The notes below the pieces were generated by a model, which worked only from the letters and a program-made list of their open reading frames with translations, was not told the origin of the DNA and ran no database searches. A stretch of DNA of 64,000 nucleotides from Bifidobacterium dentium JCM 1195 = DSM 20436 (lineage in GTDB: Bacteria; Actinomycetota; Actinomycetes; Actinomycetales; Bifidobacteriaceae). Positions 6,556-15,627 of this stretch are shown here, piece after piece (positions within the stretch are counted from its first letter, which is position 1; each line of letters begins with the position of its first letter). The stretch is taken from NCBI RefSeq assembly GCF_001042595.1, contig NZ_AP012326.1, forward strand, positions 62,001 to 126,000. Direction: 5' to 3'. The position numbers and the translations under genes are program-made.

Positions 6556-8991
6556 ATGCGTAGAGTCATCAATCTTTGCAAGCAGGTTCCACTCCTGCCG
6601 ATCACCATCCTTGCCGCCATCCCGCTGGCCATGCTGGGCACGTGGCGACCATGGGGCACGCGTTCCGTATTCGCCATGCTGTTTGGCTGGGATTCGGTCA
6701 ATCCCGGTGTCGGGCAGTGGCTGGTGATTGCGCTGGTGCTATACACGATTATCGTCACCGTGCTTGGCATGATCGACGATGTGCGGCATGGTCACGTCGG
6801 CGTCGATCTGTTGGCCGTCATCGCCATCGCCTCGACGCTCGCCGTTCAGGAGTATTGGGCCGCTTGGGCCGTGGTGCTGATGATCTCTTCCGGTGAGGCG
6901 ATTGAGGAATTCGCACAATCGAAAGCCGAAAGCAACCTGACGGCGCTGATCGAGGCCGCGCCGAGGACTGCGCACGTAGTAAGACTGCCGGGTATGCGTG
7001 GACATATGCATGCGTCCGGTACCGAACATGCCTCGGATATTTCGGAGGACGGCTTCCGTCGCGCCGTCACAATGTCCGATTCTGCAGAATCGGACATGCA
7101 GGCCGTACGATTTACCTCCCAGATGTCCGATTCTGCAGAATCGGACACAGGAGCGCCGAAGGCTTACGACGCTTCCGGAGAGCATTTCACCACGATTTCC
7201 GTGGACGACGTCAAGTTGGGCGACGTACTGTTGGTACTGCCGGGTGAGACGGTTCCGGTTGATGGCGAGCTACTGTCGGGTGCGGCCACGCTGGACCTGA
7301 GCAACATCAACGGCGAGCCGCTACCGCGCGAAATCTACGCAGGGGCACGCGTCATGTCGGGAGCCGTCAACGGCTCGACAACGCTGACCATGCGTGCCAC
7401 ACAGCTTGCTCACGATTCGCAGTATCAGAAGATTCTGGAGCTTGTCTCGTCCGCGCAGGACTCACGGCCGGCCGTCGTGAAAACCGCCGACGTGCTTGCA
7501 GTGCCGTTTACCGTTCTTTCGCTTGCGATTGCGGTGCTCGCATGGATCATTGCCGGCACGCCATTGCGATTCGCGCAGGTGCTGGTGTTGGCCACGCCTT
7601 GTCCGTTGCTGATTGCGGCTCCGGTCGCGTATGTCGCCGGAACGGGGCGGCTCGCCAAGGCGGGAATCCTTATCAAAGCGCAGGACGTGCTTGAAAACCT
7701 GGGCCGTGTGACGCATATCTTCTTCGACAAAACCGGCACGTTGACCGTTAAACAGCCGCAGGTCGTGCGTGTCGAGAAGCCGTTCGACGTGAGGTCCCCA
7801 TTCAATGACGATCACATTCTCATGATGGCCGGTGTAGTGGAGGGGTACTCCGTGCATATTTTGTCGAAGGGCATCGCGGCGGCCGGGCAGCGGGCCATGC
7901 ATGATTTGTATGCGCGGTATGCGGCAGGGCAGCGGCTGTGCGCGGAACGGAATCTTCCGGGGCATGGGCGCGACTATCCGGTGGTGAACAACATTGTGGA
8001 GGATGCCGGCAAAGGCGTGTCCGGCGAGGTGAACGGGCACAAGGTGCGCGTGGGGCGTTATGCCTATGCCACGGCCGACGAGTTCGGCTTTTCGCCAGTG
8101 GTCCATGTGTCCGATTCTGGTGAATCGGACAAACGTGGCACCTCCACTACCCTCCAGATGTCCGATTCTCCCGAATCGGACAATATGAAGCCAGGAACTA
8201 GTGTTCAAGTGTCCGATTCACCAGAATCGGACATGCAGAGGGTACGGAATGCGGGTGTACTGTCCGATTCACCAGAATCGGACAAACGGGCGGTGAAAGG
8301 CAGGCTGGATGTGAACTCGCGGTTCGCGCCGCTTGAACCGGATGAGATGGCCGCGTACGTGGCGCTTGACGGGCAACTGGCTGCACGCATCGTGTTGCGT
8401 GATGTGCCGCGCAAGAACGCGAAGAACGCCTTGGCCCGATTGCGCGAGCTTGGTGTCGGGAAACTGTCCATGCTGACCGGCGACAAGGCGGCTTCCGCGC
8501 GAATCATCGCCGAGGAGGTCGGCATTGATGACGTCCATTCCGAACTGTTCCCTGAAGACAAAGTGCGTGCGGTCAAGGATGCTTCCGAAGCTACGCGCCG
8601 GCATCGGACGTGGCGGGATGGCTTCACGGGCGAATCCCGAATTCATCAGGTGACCATGATGGTTGGCGACGGTGTGAACGATGCGCCGGTGCTCGCGGCT
8701 GCCGACATCGGCATGGCCATGACCGATGGTACGTCGACCGCGGCTTCCGAATCCGCTCAGGTCGTGATTATGAACGACGACATCGCTTCCGTGCCGCGTG
8801 CCATCGCCATCGCCCGTCGTACTAAGAAGGTGATGCTGCAGGCGGTGCTCGTGGGTCTCGGTCTTGCCGTCATCGGCATGATTGCCGCCGCGTTCAACCT
8901 GATTCCGGTGGTGGTCGGCGCGTTTATGCAGGAAGGCATTGATGTGGTGAGCATACTGTGGGCCCTCACTGCTTTGTGGGATAGGGAGTGA
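6556..8991 (+). CDS. Heavy-metal-type P-type ATPase carrying six in-frame palindrome units
   Basis: An 811-residue P1B-like transport ATPase without an N-terminal metal-binding domain. Visible motifs: two or more N-terminal membrane helices, the actuator loop ending NGEPLP (residue 252, where most family members have TGE), the membrane motif TPCP in ATPCPLLIAAPVA, phosphorylation site DKTGT (Asp391), MLTGDK and GDGVNDAP in the P domain, and C-terminal helices. The TPCP motif suggests a transition metal but does not fix which. Palindrome copies encode SDSAESD at about residues 174 and 191, before the actuator domain, and SDSxESD at about 519, 536, 553 and 570, within the nucleotide-binding domain. 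The catalytic motifs are intact around them. The ATG has AAGGAG 6 bases upstream. Confidence 0.88.
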   Translation: MRRVINLCKQVPLLPITILAAIPLAMLGTWRPWGTRSVFAMLFGWDSVNPGVGQWLVIALVLYTIIVTVLGMIDDVRHGHVGVDLLAVIAIASTLAVQEYWAAWAVVLMISSGEAIEEFAQSKAESNLTALIEAAPRTAHVVRLPGMRGHMHASGTEHASDISEDGFRRAVTMSDSAESDMQAVRFTSQMSDSAESDTGAPKAYDASGEHFTTISVDDVKLGDVLLVLPGETVPVDGELLSGAATLDLSNINGEPLPREIYAGARVMSGAVNGSTTLTMRATQLAHDSQYQKILELVSSAQDSRPAVVKTADVLAVPFTVLSLAIAVLAWIIAGTPLRFAQVLVLATPCPLLIAAPVAYVAGTGRLAKAGILIKAQDVLENLGRVTHIFFDKTGTLTVKQPQVVRVEKPFDVRSPFNDDHILMMAGVVEGYSVHILSKGIAAAGQRAMHDLYARYAAGQRLCAERNLPGHGRDYPVVNNIVEDAGKGVSGEVNGHKVRVGRYAYATADEFGFSPVVHVSDSGESDKRGTSTTLQMSDSPESDNMKPGTSVQVSDSPESDMQRVRNAGVLSDSPESDKRAVKGRLDVNSRFAPLEPDEMAAYVALDGQLAARIVLRDVPRKNAKNALARLRELGVGKLSMLTGDKAASARIIAEEVGIDDVHSELFPEDKVRAVKDASEATRRHRTWRDGFTGESRIHQVTMMVGDGVNDAPVLAAADIGMAMTDGTSTAASESAQVVIMNDDIASVPRAIAIARRTKKVMLQAVLVGLGLAVIGMIAAAFNLIPVVVGAFMQEGIDVVSILWALTALWDRE
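7073..7147. repeat. In-gene palindrome array, 2 copies
   Basis: Copies start at 7073 and 7124, exactly 51 bp (17 codons) apart. Both have the central four bases TGCA, making them perfect 24-bp palindromes. Both are read as SDSAESD in the ATPase frame. Confidence 0.9.
8108..8284. repeat. In-gene palindrome array, 4 copies
   Basis: Copies start at 8108, 8159, 8210 and 8261, each exactly 51 bp apart. The central tetrads are TGGT, TCCC, ACCA and ACCA. They are read as SDSGESD once and SDSPESD three times. The 27-base spacers encode unrelated nine-residue stretches. Confidence 0.9.
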
Positions 8992-9068
8992 GCGTGCGGA
9001 TTCGCCTTGGTGGTAGAGGCTGTTCTTGCGTCTTTCCCAAGATATTTGGGATTGGATGCGATGATGAA

Positions 9069-9114
9069 CCGTGCACGATTCCCAGGAATGTGATTTCCTG
9101 AAAGTCGTGCACGG
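9069..9114 (+). terminator. Terminator after the P-type ATPase gene
   Basis: CCGTGCACGA pairs with TCGTGCACGG, with an inner AGGAA/TTCCT pairing, and ATTTTCC follows. It lies downstream of the plus-strand ATPase gene. Its 3' arm (TTTCCTGAAAGTCGTGC) recurs in the hairpin at 9187-9225. Confidence 0.6.
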
Positions 9115-9186
9115 ATTTTCCTTGGAAAAAGTGCCGGTACTCACCTCCAAAGACATTTAGGGGGTATCGGTTGAGTGATAAACCGA

Positions 9187-9225
9187 GCACGACTCTCGAA
9201 AAGACCATTTTCCTGAAAGTCGTGC
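9187..9225 (-). terminator. Terminator after the asparaginase gene
   Basis: GCACGACT pairs with AGTCGTGC. It lies downstream of the minus-strand asparaginase gene and shares the segment TTTCCTGAAAGTCGTGC with the facing hairpin at 9069-9114, so the two look duplicated. Confidence 0.45.
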
Positions 9226-9285
9226 GCGATTACGTGATGCGGCCTCTATTCTTATATCCCAACAAATCCCTATAGTCCCATGGCC

Positions 9286-10296
9286 CTACAGCGAACTGGG
9301 TGAGATTTCACCGGCGATGGGTCGCTTCATCCATTTGCCGAAGTCCGATCCGGTCACGCCTTGCGACAGTAGGAACATGATTTTCGCGTAGGCGGCCTCC
9401 AGCGTCATGTCACCCGATCCGATGGCCCCGGCGCGAGCGATCGCATCGCCCGTCTCATAATGGCCGAGCAGCACTTCCGCCTGCTGACATTGCGATGCGA
9501 TGATAACCGGTACGCCGTCATGCAGCACGTCGGCGATCACGTCGGTCAGGCCTGGCTCGTCGCTGGGCACATTACCCACGCCATATGCGCGTAACAGTAC
9601 CGCCTCCGGCCGCGGTGTGAGCATGGCGTCCAGTCGTGCCGCAGAAATGCCCGGTACCATGTCGATTACGGCCACATCATGGCGCTCGTACGGTTTCGGT
9701 GACCGCCAGCCACATCCGACCGCTGCGGAATCGTCCGCATACCAGTGCCAAGGCGTGCCGGTGCGTGCCAGCGGTCCGGTGGACGGCGCCGAAAATCCTT
9801 CGAACGCCCAGCTCGATGACTTGCTTACACGATTGCCGGCAAACAGATGATGCCCGAAGAACAGTCCCACGCCATGGAATCGTCCGCTCATGGCCGCGTT
9901 CAACGCACCGGTCACATTGGCGGTGGCATCCGACTCGATTTTGCCGAGCGGATGCTGCGAGCCCGTGAAGATCACCGGCTTGCCGAATTCAGTCAGCGCG
10001 TACGACAGGGCCGCGCTGGAATAGCTCATCGTATCGGTGCCGTGCAACACCACGAACGCGTCGGCGTCGGCGGCATGCGTGCGCAAATCGTCGATCATCG
10101 TCTGCCAATTGTCGGGTGTCGCATTCGACGAATCAATCAGCGGATCAAGTTCGGTGAACGAAAACAGGCCGGAGTCCATATGCGCATCCTCAAGCAGACG
10201 GAACAGCCATCCACGGGTGTCGGCGCCCGGAATCAGGCCATTCGGCGAGTCGATCATCCCGATTGTGCCACCGGTATAGGTGATGTGAATGCGCAT
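9286..10296 (-). CDS. L-asparaginase (type I-like)
   Basis: The 336-residue enzyme hydrolyses asparagine to aspartate and ammonia. The first catalytic Thr lies in the N-terminal TYTGGTIGM motif. The second active-site motif is VLHGTDTMSYSSAAL, and VIFTGSQ follows. There is no signal peptide, so it should be cytoplasmic. The ATG at 10296 has an unusually good ribosome binding site (AAGGAGGAAGGCA), so the longer frame upstream is not the start. It follows the permease gene on the same strand with a 92-base gap. Transport and hydrolysis of asparagine probably form one small operon. Confidence 0.9.
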   Translation of the reverse strand: MRIHITYTGGTIGMIDSPNGLIPGADTRGWLFRLLEDAHMDSGLFSFTELDPLIDSSNATPDNWQTMIDDLRTHAADADAFVVLHGTDTMSYSSAALSYALTEFGKPVIFTGSQHPLGKIESDATANVTGALNAAMSGRFHGVGLFFGHHLFAGNRVSKSSSWAFEGFSAPSTGPLARTGTPWHWYADDSAAVGCGWRSPKPYERHDVAVIDMVPGISAARLDAMLTPRPEAVLLRAYGVGNVPSDEPGLTDVIADVLHDGVPVIIASQCQQAEVLLGHYETGDAIARAGAIGSGDMTLEAAYAKIMFLLSQGVTGSDFGKWMKRPIAGEISPSSL

Positions 10297-10388
10297 TGCC
10301 TTCCTCCTTATCGAAAAATCGATGCGCCGGGTGGGCGGCCTGTATGTTCCGCCGCCCACTTTACTGTCTTGTCCGATATCGTGAGCGG

Positions 10389-11906
10389 CTACTTGCCCGG
10401 CGTTTGCGTGGTTTCCAGCACGTCGGCCACGCCGTTGCCGTTGTCGTCGAGCATCTCGTCCATCAGATCGCCGTTGATGCGACCGCGTACGTAGAACCAG
10501 CCCGCCACCATGGCGATGATGACCACCACGAACATGGCGAGCGTCCAACGGCCGGCAGCGCTGGTGAGATTCGACAGCACGACCACCGCGAAGAACAGCA
10601 GGGAGATGTAGTTGGTGTACGGTGCGCCCGGCATGCGATATTCCGGTCGCGTCTCCTCGCCGGTTTTCGCCTTCTTGAGGAATGCGAGATGCGTCACAAG
10701 AATGCACGCCCAGGTGCCGGCGATGCCGATGCCAGCCAGATTCATGACGATTTCGAACGCGTCGGATGGCAGTACCGCGTTAAGTGCCACGCCGACCAGT
10801 CCCAGCGTGGAGGTGATGATGATGCCGCCATACGGCACGTGGTGCTTGTTCATGCGTGCCGCGAATTTCGGTCCGGATCCGGCCACGGCCAGCGAACGCA
10901 GGGTGCGTCCGGTGGAATACAGGCCTGCGTTGAGCGAGGAAAGCGCCGCGGTCAGGACTACGACCTGGATCACGTCGCCGGCATGCGGAATGCCAATGCC
11001 GGAGAAGAACGTGACGAACGGCGATTCGTTGGAGGAGTAGGCGGTATACGGCAGCACGAGTGCCATGAGCACCACGGAACCCACGTAGAACACGAAGATG
11101 CGGATGATCATCGAATTGATGGCCTTCGGCAGCACTTTCTCGGCGTCCTTGGCTTCGCCGGCGGCCACACCGACCATTTCGGTGCCGCCGAACGCGAATA
11201 CGACGCCCAAAGTCAGGGCGAATACCGGTGCGATGCCCATCGGGAACAGGCCTCCGTTATCGGTGATGTTGGCGATGCCGGCGTGGGCGTCGCCAACCGG
11301 GGCGCCCGTCACGATGGCCCAGATGGCGATGAGCATGAACGCGACGATGGTGGCCACCTTGATGGCCGCGAACCAGAATTCCGCCTCACCGAACATTTTC
11401 ACGCTCAGCATGTTCAGCACGAACACCAACGCCAGCGCGATCAGTGCCAGTAGCCATTGCGGCACGCCTTGGAACGCCTTCCAGTAGTGGAAGTACACGG
11501 CTACGGCGGTGATGTCGGCCATGACGGTCACGGACCAGTCCAGGAAGAACAGCCATCCGGTCACGTACGCGCCCTTCTCACCGAGGAATTCGCGTGCGTA
11601 GGAGACGAATGCGCCGGATGACGGGCGGCGGATTGCCAGCTCGCCTAACGCGCGCACCATCAGGAACGCGAAGATGCCGCATACGGCGTAGGCGATTGCC
11701 AGTCCTGCGCCGCCCTGCGACAGTCGGCCGCCCGCGCCCAGAAACAGACCGGTGCCGATGGATCCGCCGATGGCGATCATCTGGATATGACGTGGCTTCA
11801 GGTCCTTGGCATAGCCTGCGTCGCTTTTGTCTTGTTTGACTGCGCTGTGCGATGTTGCGTCGCTCACTGTTGCTTGCTCTTTCTCTGTGTTGTAGGTCCC
11901 ATGCAT
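10389..11906 (-). CDS. Amino acid permease (APC family), probably asparagine
   Basis: About 505 residues with twelve hydrophobic segments and the APC signature near the N terminus: LKPRHIQMIAIGGSIGTGLF and later LGELAIRRPSSGAF. It resembles AnsP/GabP/CycA-type symporters. Asparagine is inferred from the adjacent co-directional asparaginase. The start is uncertain: ATG at 11906 has no clear ribosome binding site, and a GTG at 11867 is preceded by AAAGAGCAACA. The conserved part begins about 25 residues after the latter. A hydrophilic Asp-rich tail (DLMDEMLDDNGNG) follows the last helix. Confidence 0.87.
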   Translation of the reverse strand: MHGTYNTEKEQATVSDATSHSAVKQDKSDAGYAKDLKPRHIQMIAIGGSIGTGLFLGAGGRLSQGGAGLAIAYAVCGIFAFLMVRALGELAIRRPSSGAFVSYAREFLGEKGAYVTGWLFFLDWSVTVMADITAVAVYFHYWKAFQGVPQWLLALIALALVFVLNMLSVKMFGEAEFWFAAIKVATIVAFMLIAIWAIVTGAPVGDAHAGIANITDNGGLFPMGIAPVFALTLGVVFAFGGTEMVGVAAGEAKDAEKVLPKAINSMIIRIFVFYVGSVVLMALVLPYTAYSSNESPFVTFFSGIGIPHAGDVIQVVVLTAALSSLNAGLYSTGRTLRSLAVAGSGPKFAARMNKHHVPYGGIIITSTLGLVGVALNAVLPSDAFEIVMNLAGIGIAGTWACILVTHLAFLKKAKTGEETRPEYRMPGAPYTNYISLLFFAVVVLSNLTSAAGRWTLAMFVVVIIAMVAGWFYVRGRINGDLMDEMLDDNGNGVADVLETTQTPGK

Positions 11907-12150
11907 GCGTGCCGTATGAGGGCGGTGGCATTCGTCAAACGTTTTAGTCTGATGGATAGGCACATGAATTAACAGGCACATTATAAGGACGGTGTGCAAC
12001 TGAGCGAGATCCGGTTGCATCCGTGCCACGACAGTGGCGCCGTGAGCCGTTCGGGCCGTGTGATGCGGCTGGCCCCTGCCTGCCATGCCCATATCGGATG
12101 TGCTTAAATTGGTGCATCAGAGAGAAGCTGCATGGCGGTGGGAGACTGAT

Positions 12151-13872
12151 ATGGGGAATGAGATGCTGGCCGGTGCCGTGGGGGAGGCAAGGCCGGGCGA
12201 GACGAAACGGTTCGGAACCGGAATGAGGGGTTGGATTCGCCGTCGTTGGCGTCCCATCACGTTCATCGCGTACGTCGTCGTGATTGTATGCGTGATGGCG
12301 TTCCATGAGCCGTGGTTCGATGAGGCGCAGTCATGGCTCATCGCACGCGATGCGTCATTCCGCGATATCCTGCTGCTGCGCCCGCATTACGAGGGGCATC
12401 CGCCGCTATGGTGGCTGATGCTGGCGATTCCCGCGAAGTTCGGGGTGTCATATGAGATCGGTCTGAAAGGCGTACAGTTGGTCTGCGCCGCGGTCATGGC
12501 ATGGTTGCTGGTGTTCCGCTCGCCCTTCCCCCCGCTGGTCGCGGTCCTGCTGCCGTTCACATATTTTCCATGCTTCCAATATGGCGTCACCTCCCGTCCG
12601 TACGCGCTGATGTGCGCCGCCATATTCCTGGTGGCCGACTGCTGGAAGGGACGCGACCGGCATCCGTGGCGCTTGACGTTGAGTCTGCTGCTGCTCTGCT
12701 GCACCAGTAGCTACGGCATCGTTCTGGCATGCGCGGTGGCGTTGGTGTGGGTCGCCCGCGTGCTGCTGCAGGCGCGGTCCCTCCGCGCCCTGATCGCCGA
12801 TTCCGGACGATTCGTCGCCTGGCTGACGCTGATGGCCGTGGGCCTTATGCTGGCCGCGTGCATCCTGCCATATCCCGACACCTTCGGCGTGACCCCCGGC
12901 ACGAACGGCAATTCACCCATTCTGCAGTTCCTGATGTTCTGGCTGGTATTGCCGTCCGAAAGCATGTTCACGTCGTTCGCCGGCGATGTCTCGCTGCATG
13001 GCATGAGGATGGACGTCCTCCCGATTGCGGTGTGCGTGGTACTGTCGGCGTTGATCTGGGCCGCGCTGGTCCGTCTTGCGCGCAGACGCGGCGACCTTGA
13101 TATTCTGTTGCTGCCGTATGCGCTATTCGCGCTGTGTGCGGCGAAGTATTTCAGCCTGCATCATCTGGGCATCATGTTTGCGCTGTTCGTCGCGGATTGG
13201 TGGATGCTTGTCCGTGACCGTCCGCTTGATGTGGACGATGCGCCGGAACGTCTACGCCGATTCGTGAAGACACGGTTCGAGAAAACCGCCGAAACCCGGC
13301 GCTGGAGTCCCTCTGTCGTGCGTGACTGCGTGATCGTGGCGTTGCTGTTGCCAAGCCTGTTGTGGAACGTCGCCGCCGTCACCTGTGACCTGCGCTACGA
13401 CTATTCGGGCGCACGGGCCATGGCGGCATTCGTCAAGCGCAACGGGCTCGAGCATGACCGTTGGGTGTCGTTCTGGCGCTACTATCCCGAAACCACCTGG
13501 CCGGACGGAAGCCATACGCCGCGCCAGGAAGATACGCACCGTTACAGCTGGGCGGCAATCGCCGCCGACCCGTACTTCGACCACGGCCTACTGGACTGTA
13601 CCTATCGCGGCCGTTCCTACGAACCGAACCAGGTGCCGACGGCATTGCGGATGAATCGGGAAATCGCGGCCTGTGCCGCCAATGGCGAACCTGAATTCGT
13701 GATCGGAGACACCGATTTTCCGGATTACTATTTCAAGCGCCTCGGATACCGTATGCGCGACTATCGCAAGATCACGATCGCGACGAAGCGCACGCCGTGG
13801 AAGAACTGGACCACCACCGCCGACATCACGGCGTATGTGCGCGTGGATGTGTTGCGCGATCTGCGTTCGTGA
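12151..13872 (+). CDS. Polytopic membrane protein, glycosyltransferase-39/87-like
   Basis: 573 residues with about ten membrane helices. The first periplasmic loop has the motif FHEPWFDEAQSWLIARD followed by HYEGHPPLWW. An acidic residue pair in this position is the catalytic-loop signature of polyprenyl-phosphate-sugar-dependent membrane glycosyltransferases (GT-C fold, PMT/ArnT type). A long soluble C-terminal domain follows (about 430-573). GTGGGAG lies seven bases before the ATG at 12151. The donor and acceptor cannot be inferred; a cell-envelope glycan role is most likely. No neighbouring glycan genes support a pathway. Confidence 0.6.
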   Translation: MGNEMLAGAVGEARPGETKRFGTGMRGWIRRRWRPITFIAYVVVIVCVMAFHEPWFDEAQSWLIARDASFRDILLLRPHYEGHPPLWWLMLAIPAKFGVSYEIGLKGVQLVCAAVMAWLLVFRSPFPPLVAVLLPFTYFPCFQYGVTSRPYALMCAAIFLVADCWKGRDRHPWRLTLSLLLLCCTSSYGIVLACAVALVWVARVLLQARSLRALIADSGRFVAWLTLMAVGLMLAACILPYPDTFGVTPGTNGNSPILQFLMFWLVLPSESMFTSFAGDVSLHGMRMDVLPIAVCVVLSALIWAALVRLARRRGDLDILLLPYALFALCAAKYFSLHHLGIMFALFVADWWMLVRDRPLDVDDAPERLRRFVKTRFEKTAETRRWSPSVVRDCVIVALLLPSLLWNVAAVTCDLRYDYSGARAMAAFVKRNGLEHDRWVSFWRYYPETTWPDGSHTPRQEDTHRYSWAAIAADPYFDHGLLDCTYRGRSYEPNQVPTALRMNREIAACAANGEPEFVIGDTDFPDYYFKRLGYRMRDYRKITIATKRTPWKNWTTTADITAYVRVDVLRDLRS

Positions 13873-13991
13873 CACCCCGCCATTCCGGACTACGTCAGGA
13901 AGGGAGAGTTTGGCAGAGAGCCATCCAAGCATCCATTCCCCCGGCAAATCGACCCTTTTGCGTTTCGACGGTTTGCGTTAGGCTAGAGCGC

Positions 13992-15446
13992 GTGACTGAG
14001 ACTAATGAACTTCGTATTGCTGTTATCGGCGCCGGCCCCGCAGGCGTCTACTCCTCCGACATCTTCCTGCGCCAACTGGGCAAGCTCGGCGACGAACTCG
14101 GCTTGGGTACCAAGGCCCGCATCGACCTGTTCGAAAAGCTGCCCGTACCGTTCGGCCTGGTGCGCTACGGCGTGGCCCCCGATCATCCTTCCATCAAGTT
14201 CATCGCAAGCGCGCTCGAGAAGACGCTCGACAACCCCGACATCCACCTGTACTGCGACGTGGAATTCGGCAAGGACGTGACGCTTGACGAACTGCTCGAA
14301 CGCTACGACGCCGTGCTGTTCGCCACCGGTGCAGTGGAAGACAAGCCGCTCGGACTGCCGGGAGCCGATCTTGACGGCGTGTACGGTGCCGCCAAGTTCG
14401 TGGAATGGTATGACGGCTATCCGACCGGCGCTCGCGAATGGCCGCTCGAAGCCGAAGAAGTCGCCGTAATCGGCGGTGGCAACGTGGCCATGGACGTGGC
14501 GCGCGAGCTCATGCGCAACGCCGACGATCTGAAGGAACGTACCGACATTCCGGACAACGTGTACGAAGGCATCAAGGGCAACAAGGCCAAGGTGCTGCAC
14601 CTGTTCATCCGCCGTGGCGTGGCACAGGCCAAGTTCTCCGTGCAGGAGCTGCGTGAGATGGAAAAGCTGCCGGGCGTGCAGCTGATCATCAACGAGGACG
14701 ACTTCGATCTGGATGACGACACCATCGAGGAGGCCGGCAAGGACAAGCTCACCCGCCAGATGGTCGAAGAACTGTTCACCATCCGTGAGATGGCCGAAGA
14801 CATGGAAGACGACGGCGACACGGACTTCGAAGGCAATCCGGCCGACCGCAAGTACTATGTGCATTTCAACTCCGCGCCGGTCGAAGTGCTGGGCGAGGAT
14901 GGCAAGGTCGTCGGCATCCGTGTGGAGAAGACCGAGACTTCAGCGGATGGCAGGATGAGCCGCACCGGCGAATTCGAGGAATACCCGGTGCAGGCCGTGT
15001 ACCATGCAATCGGCTACAAGCCGGCCACCGCGCCGGGCATTGCCTATGACGAGCGCCGTGCGCACCTGGCCAATGCCCATGGTGATGGCCGTATCACCAC
15101 GGCTGCCGAAGCCGGTGAGGATGTTGAGGTGCGTGAGCGCCTGTATGCCACCGGTTGGGCCAAGCGCGGTCCGGTGGGCCTGATCGGCTCCACCAAGTCC
15201 GACGCGCTGCTGATCGTCACCAACATGCTGGAGGATTTGTCCAAGGCCGCCGAGGGCGGACGCGTGGCCGCCGATCGCGATCCGGAATCCATTGACCGCC
15301 TGCTTGCGGAACGTGGCGTCAAGCCAATCGACTTCGCTGGCTGGAAGAAGGTCGATGCCTTCGAGCGTGCCGAGGGTGCGAAGGAAGGCCGCGAGCATAA
15401 GAAGGTCATCGAACCCGAGCAGATGCGCGCTCTGGCCCACGCCTGA
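13992..15446 (+). CDS. Ferredoxin-NADP(+) reductase, FprA/adrenodoxin-reductase type
   Basis: A 484-residue flavoprotein transferring electrons between NADPH and ferredoxin or flavodoxin. The N-terminal FAD-binding motif is IAVIGAGPAGVYSSD, the family motif PVPFGLVRYGVAPDH follows, the NADPH loop is VAVIGGGNVAMDVAREL, and the C-terminal FAD site is GWAKRGPVGLIGSTKSD. The start is the GTG at 13992, just ahead of the FAD motif. Its upstream sequence is a poor ribosome binding site, so initiation is not certain. Confidence 0.88.
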   Translation: MTETNELRIAVIGAGPAGVYSSDIFLRQLGKLGDELGLGTKARIDLFEKLPVPFGLVRYGVAPDHPSIKFIASALEKTLDNPDIHLYCDVEFGKDVTLDELLERYDAVLFATGAVEDKPLGLPGADLDGVYGAAKFVEWYDGYPTGAREWPLEAEEVAVIGGGNVAMDVARELMRNADDLKERTDIPDNVYEGIKGNKAKVLHLFIRRGVAQAKFSVQELREMEKLPGVQLIINEDDFDLDDDTIEEAGKDKLTRQMVEELFTIREMAEDMEDDGDTDFEGNPADRKYYVHFNSAPVEVLGEDGKVVGIRVEKTETSADGRMSRTGEFEEYPVQAVYHAIGYKPATAPGIAYDERRAHLANAHGDGRITTAAEAGEDVEVRERLYATGWAKRGPVGLIGSTKSDALLIVTNMLEDLSKAAEGGRVAADRDPESIDRLLAERGVKPIDFAGWKKVDAFERAEGAKEGREHKKVIEPEQMRALAHA

Positions 15447-15456
15447 TTCCCACAGA

Positions 15457-15479
15457 CCCTCGAGCAGAGAGCTCGAGGG
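15457..15479 (+). terminator. Hairpin after the ferredoxin reductase gene
   Basis: CCCTCGAGC and GCTCGAGGG form a 9-bp perfect stem with loop AGAGA, 10 bases after the stop codon. No T run follows. Confidence 0.5.
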
Positions 15480-15627
15480 GCTGCTCGTATGATGCTTCGA
15501 TGCGCTGGGAGGGCGGCTTCACCGCATGTTTCGGCTCCCAGAAAAACCCAAGGTGTGCGTAAGGTCACGATAACTTTTCGGTCATAGCGTTACGCACGAC
15601 AGGGGAATCATACGAAAACGGAGTGTC

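Noticed and set aside
9286..10707. A longer asparaginase starting near 10707
   Set aside because: The extra 137 residues overlap the permease gene antisense-free region and are Arg/His-rich; the strong ribosome binding site at 10296 and the family N terminus fix the start.
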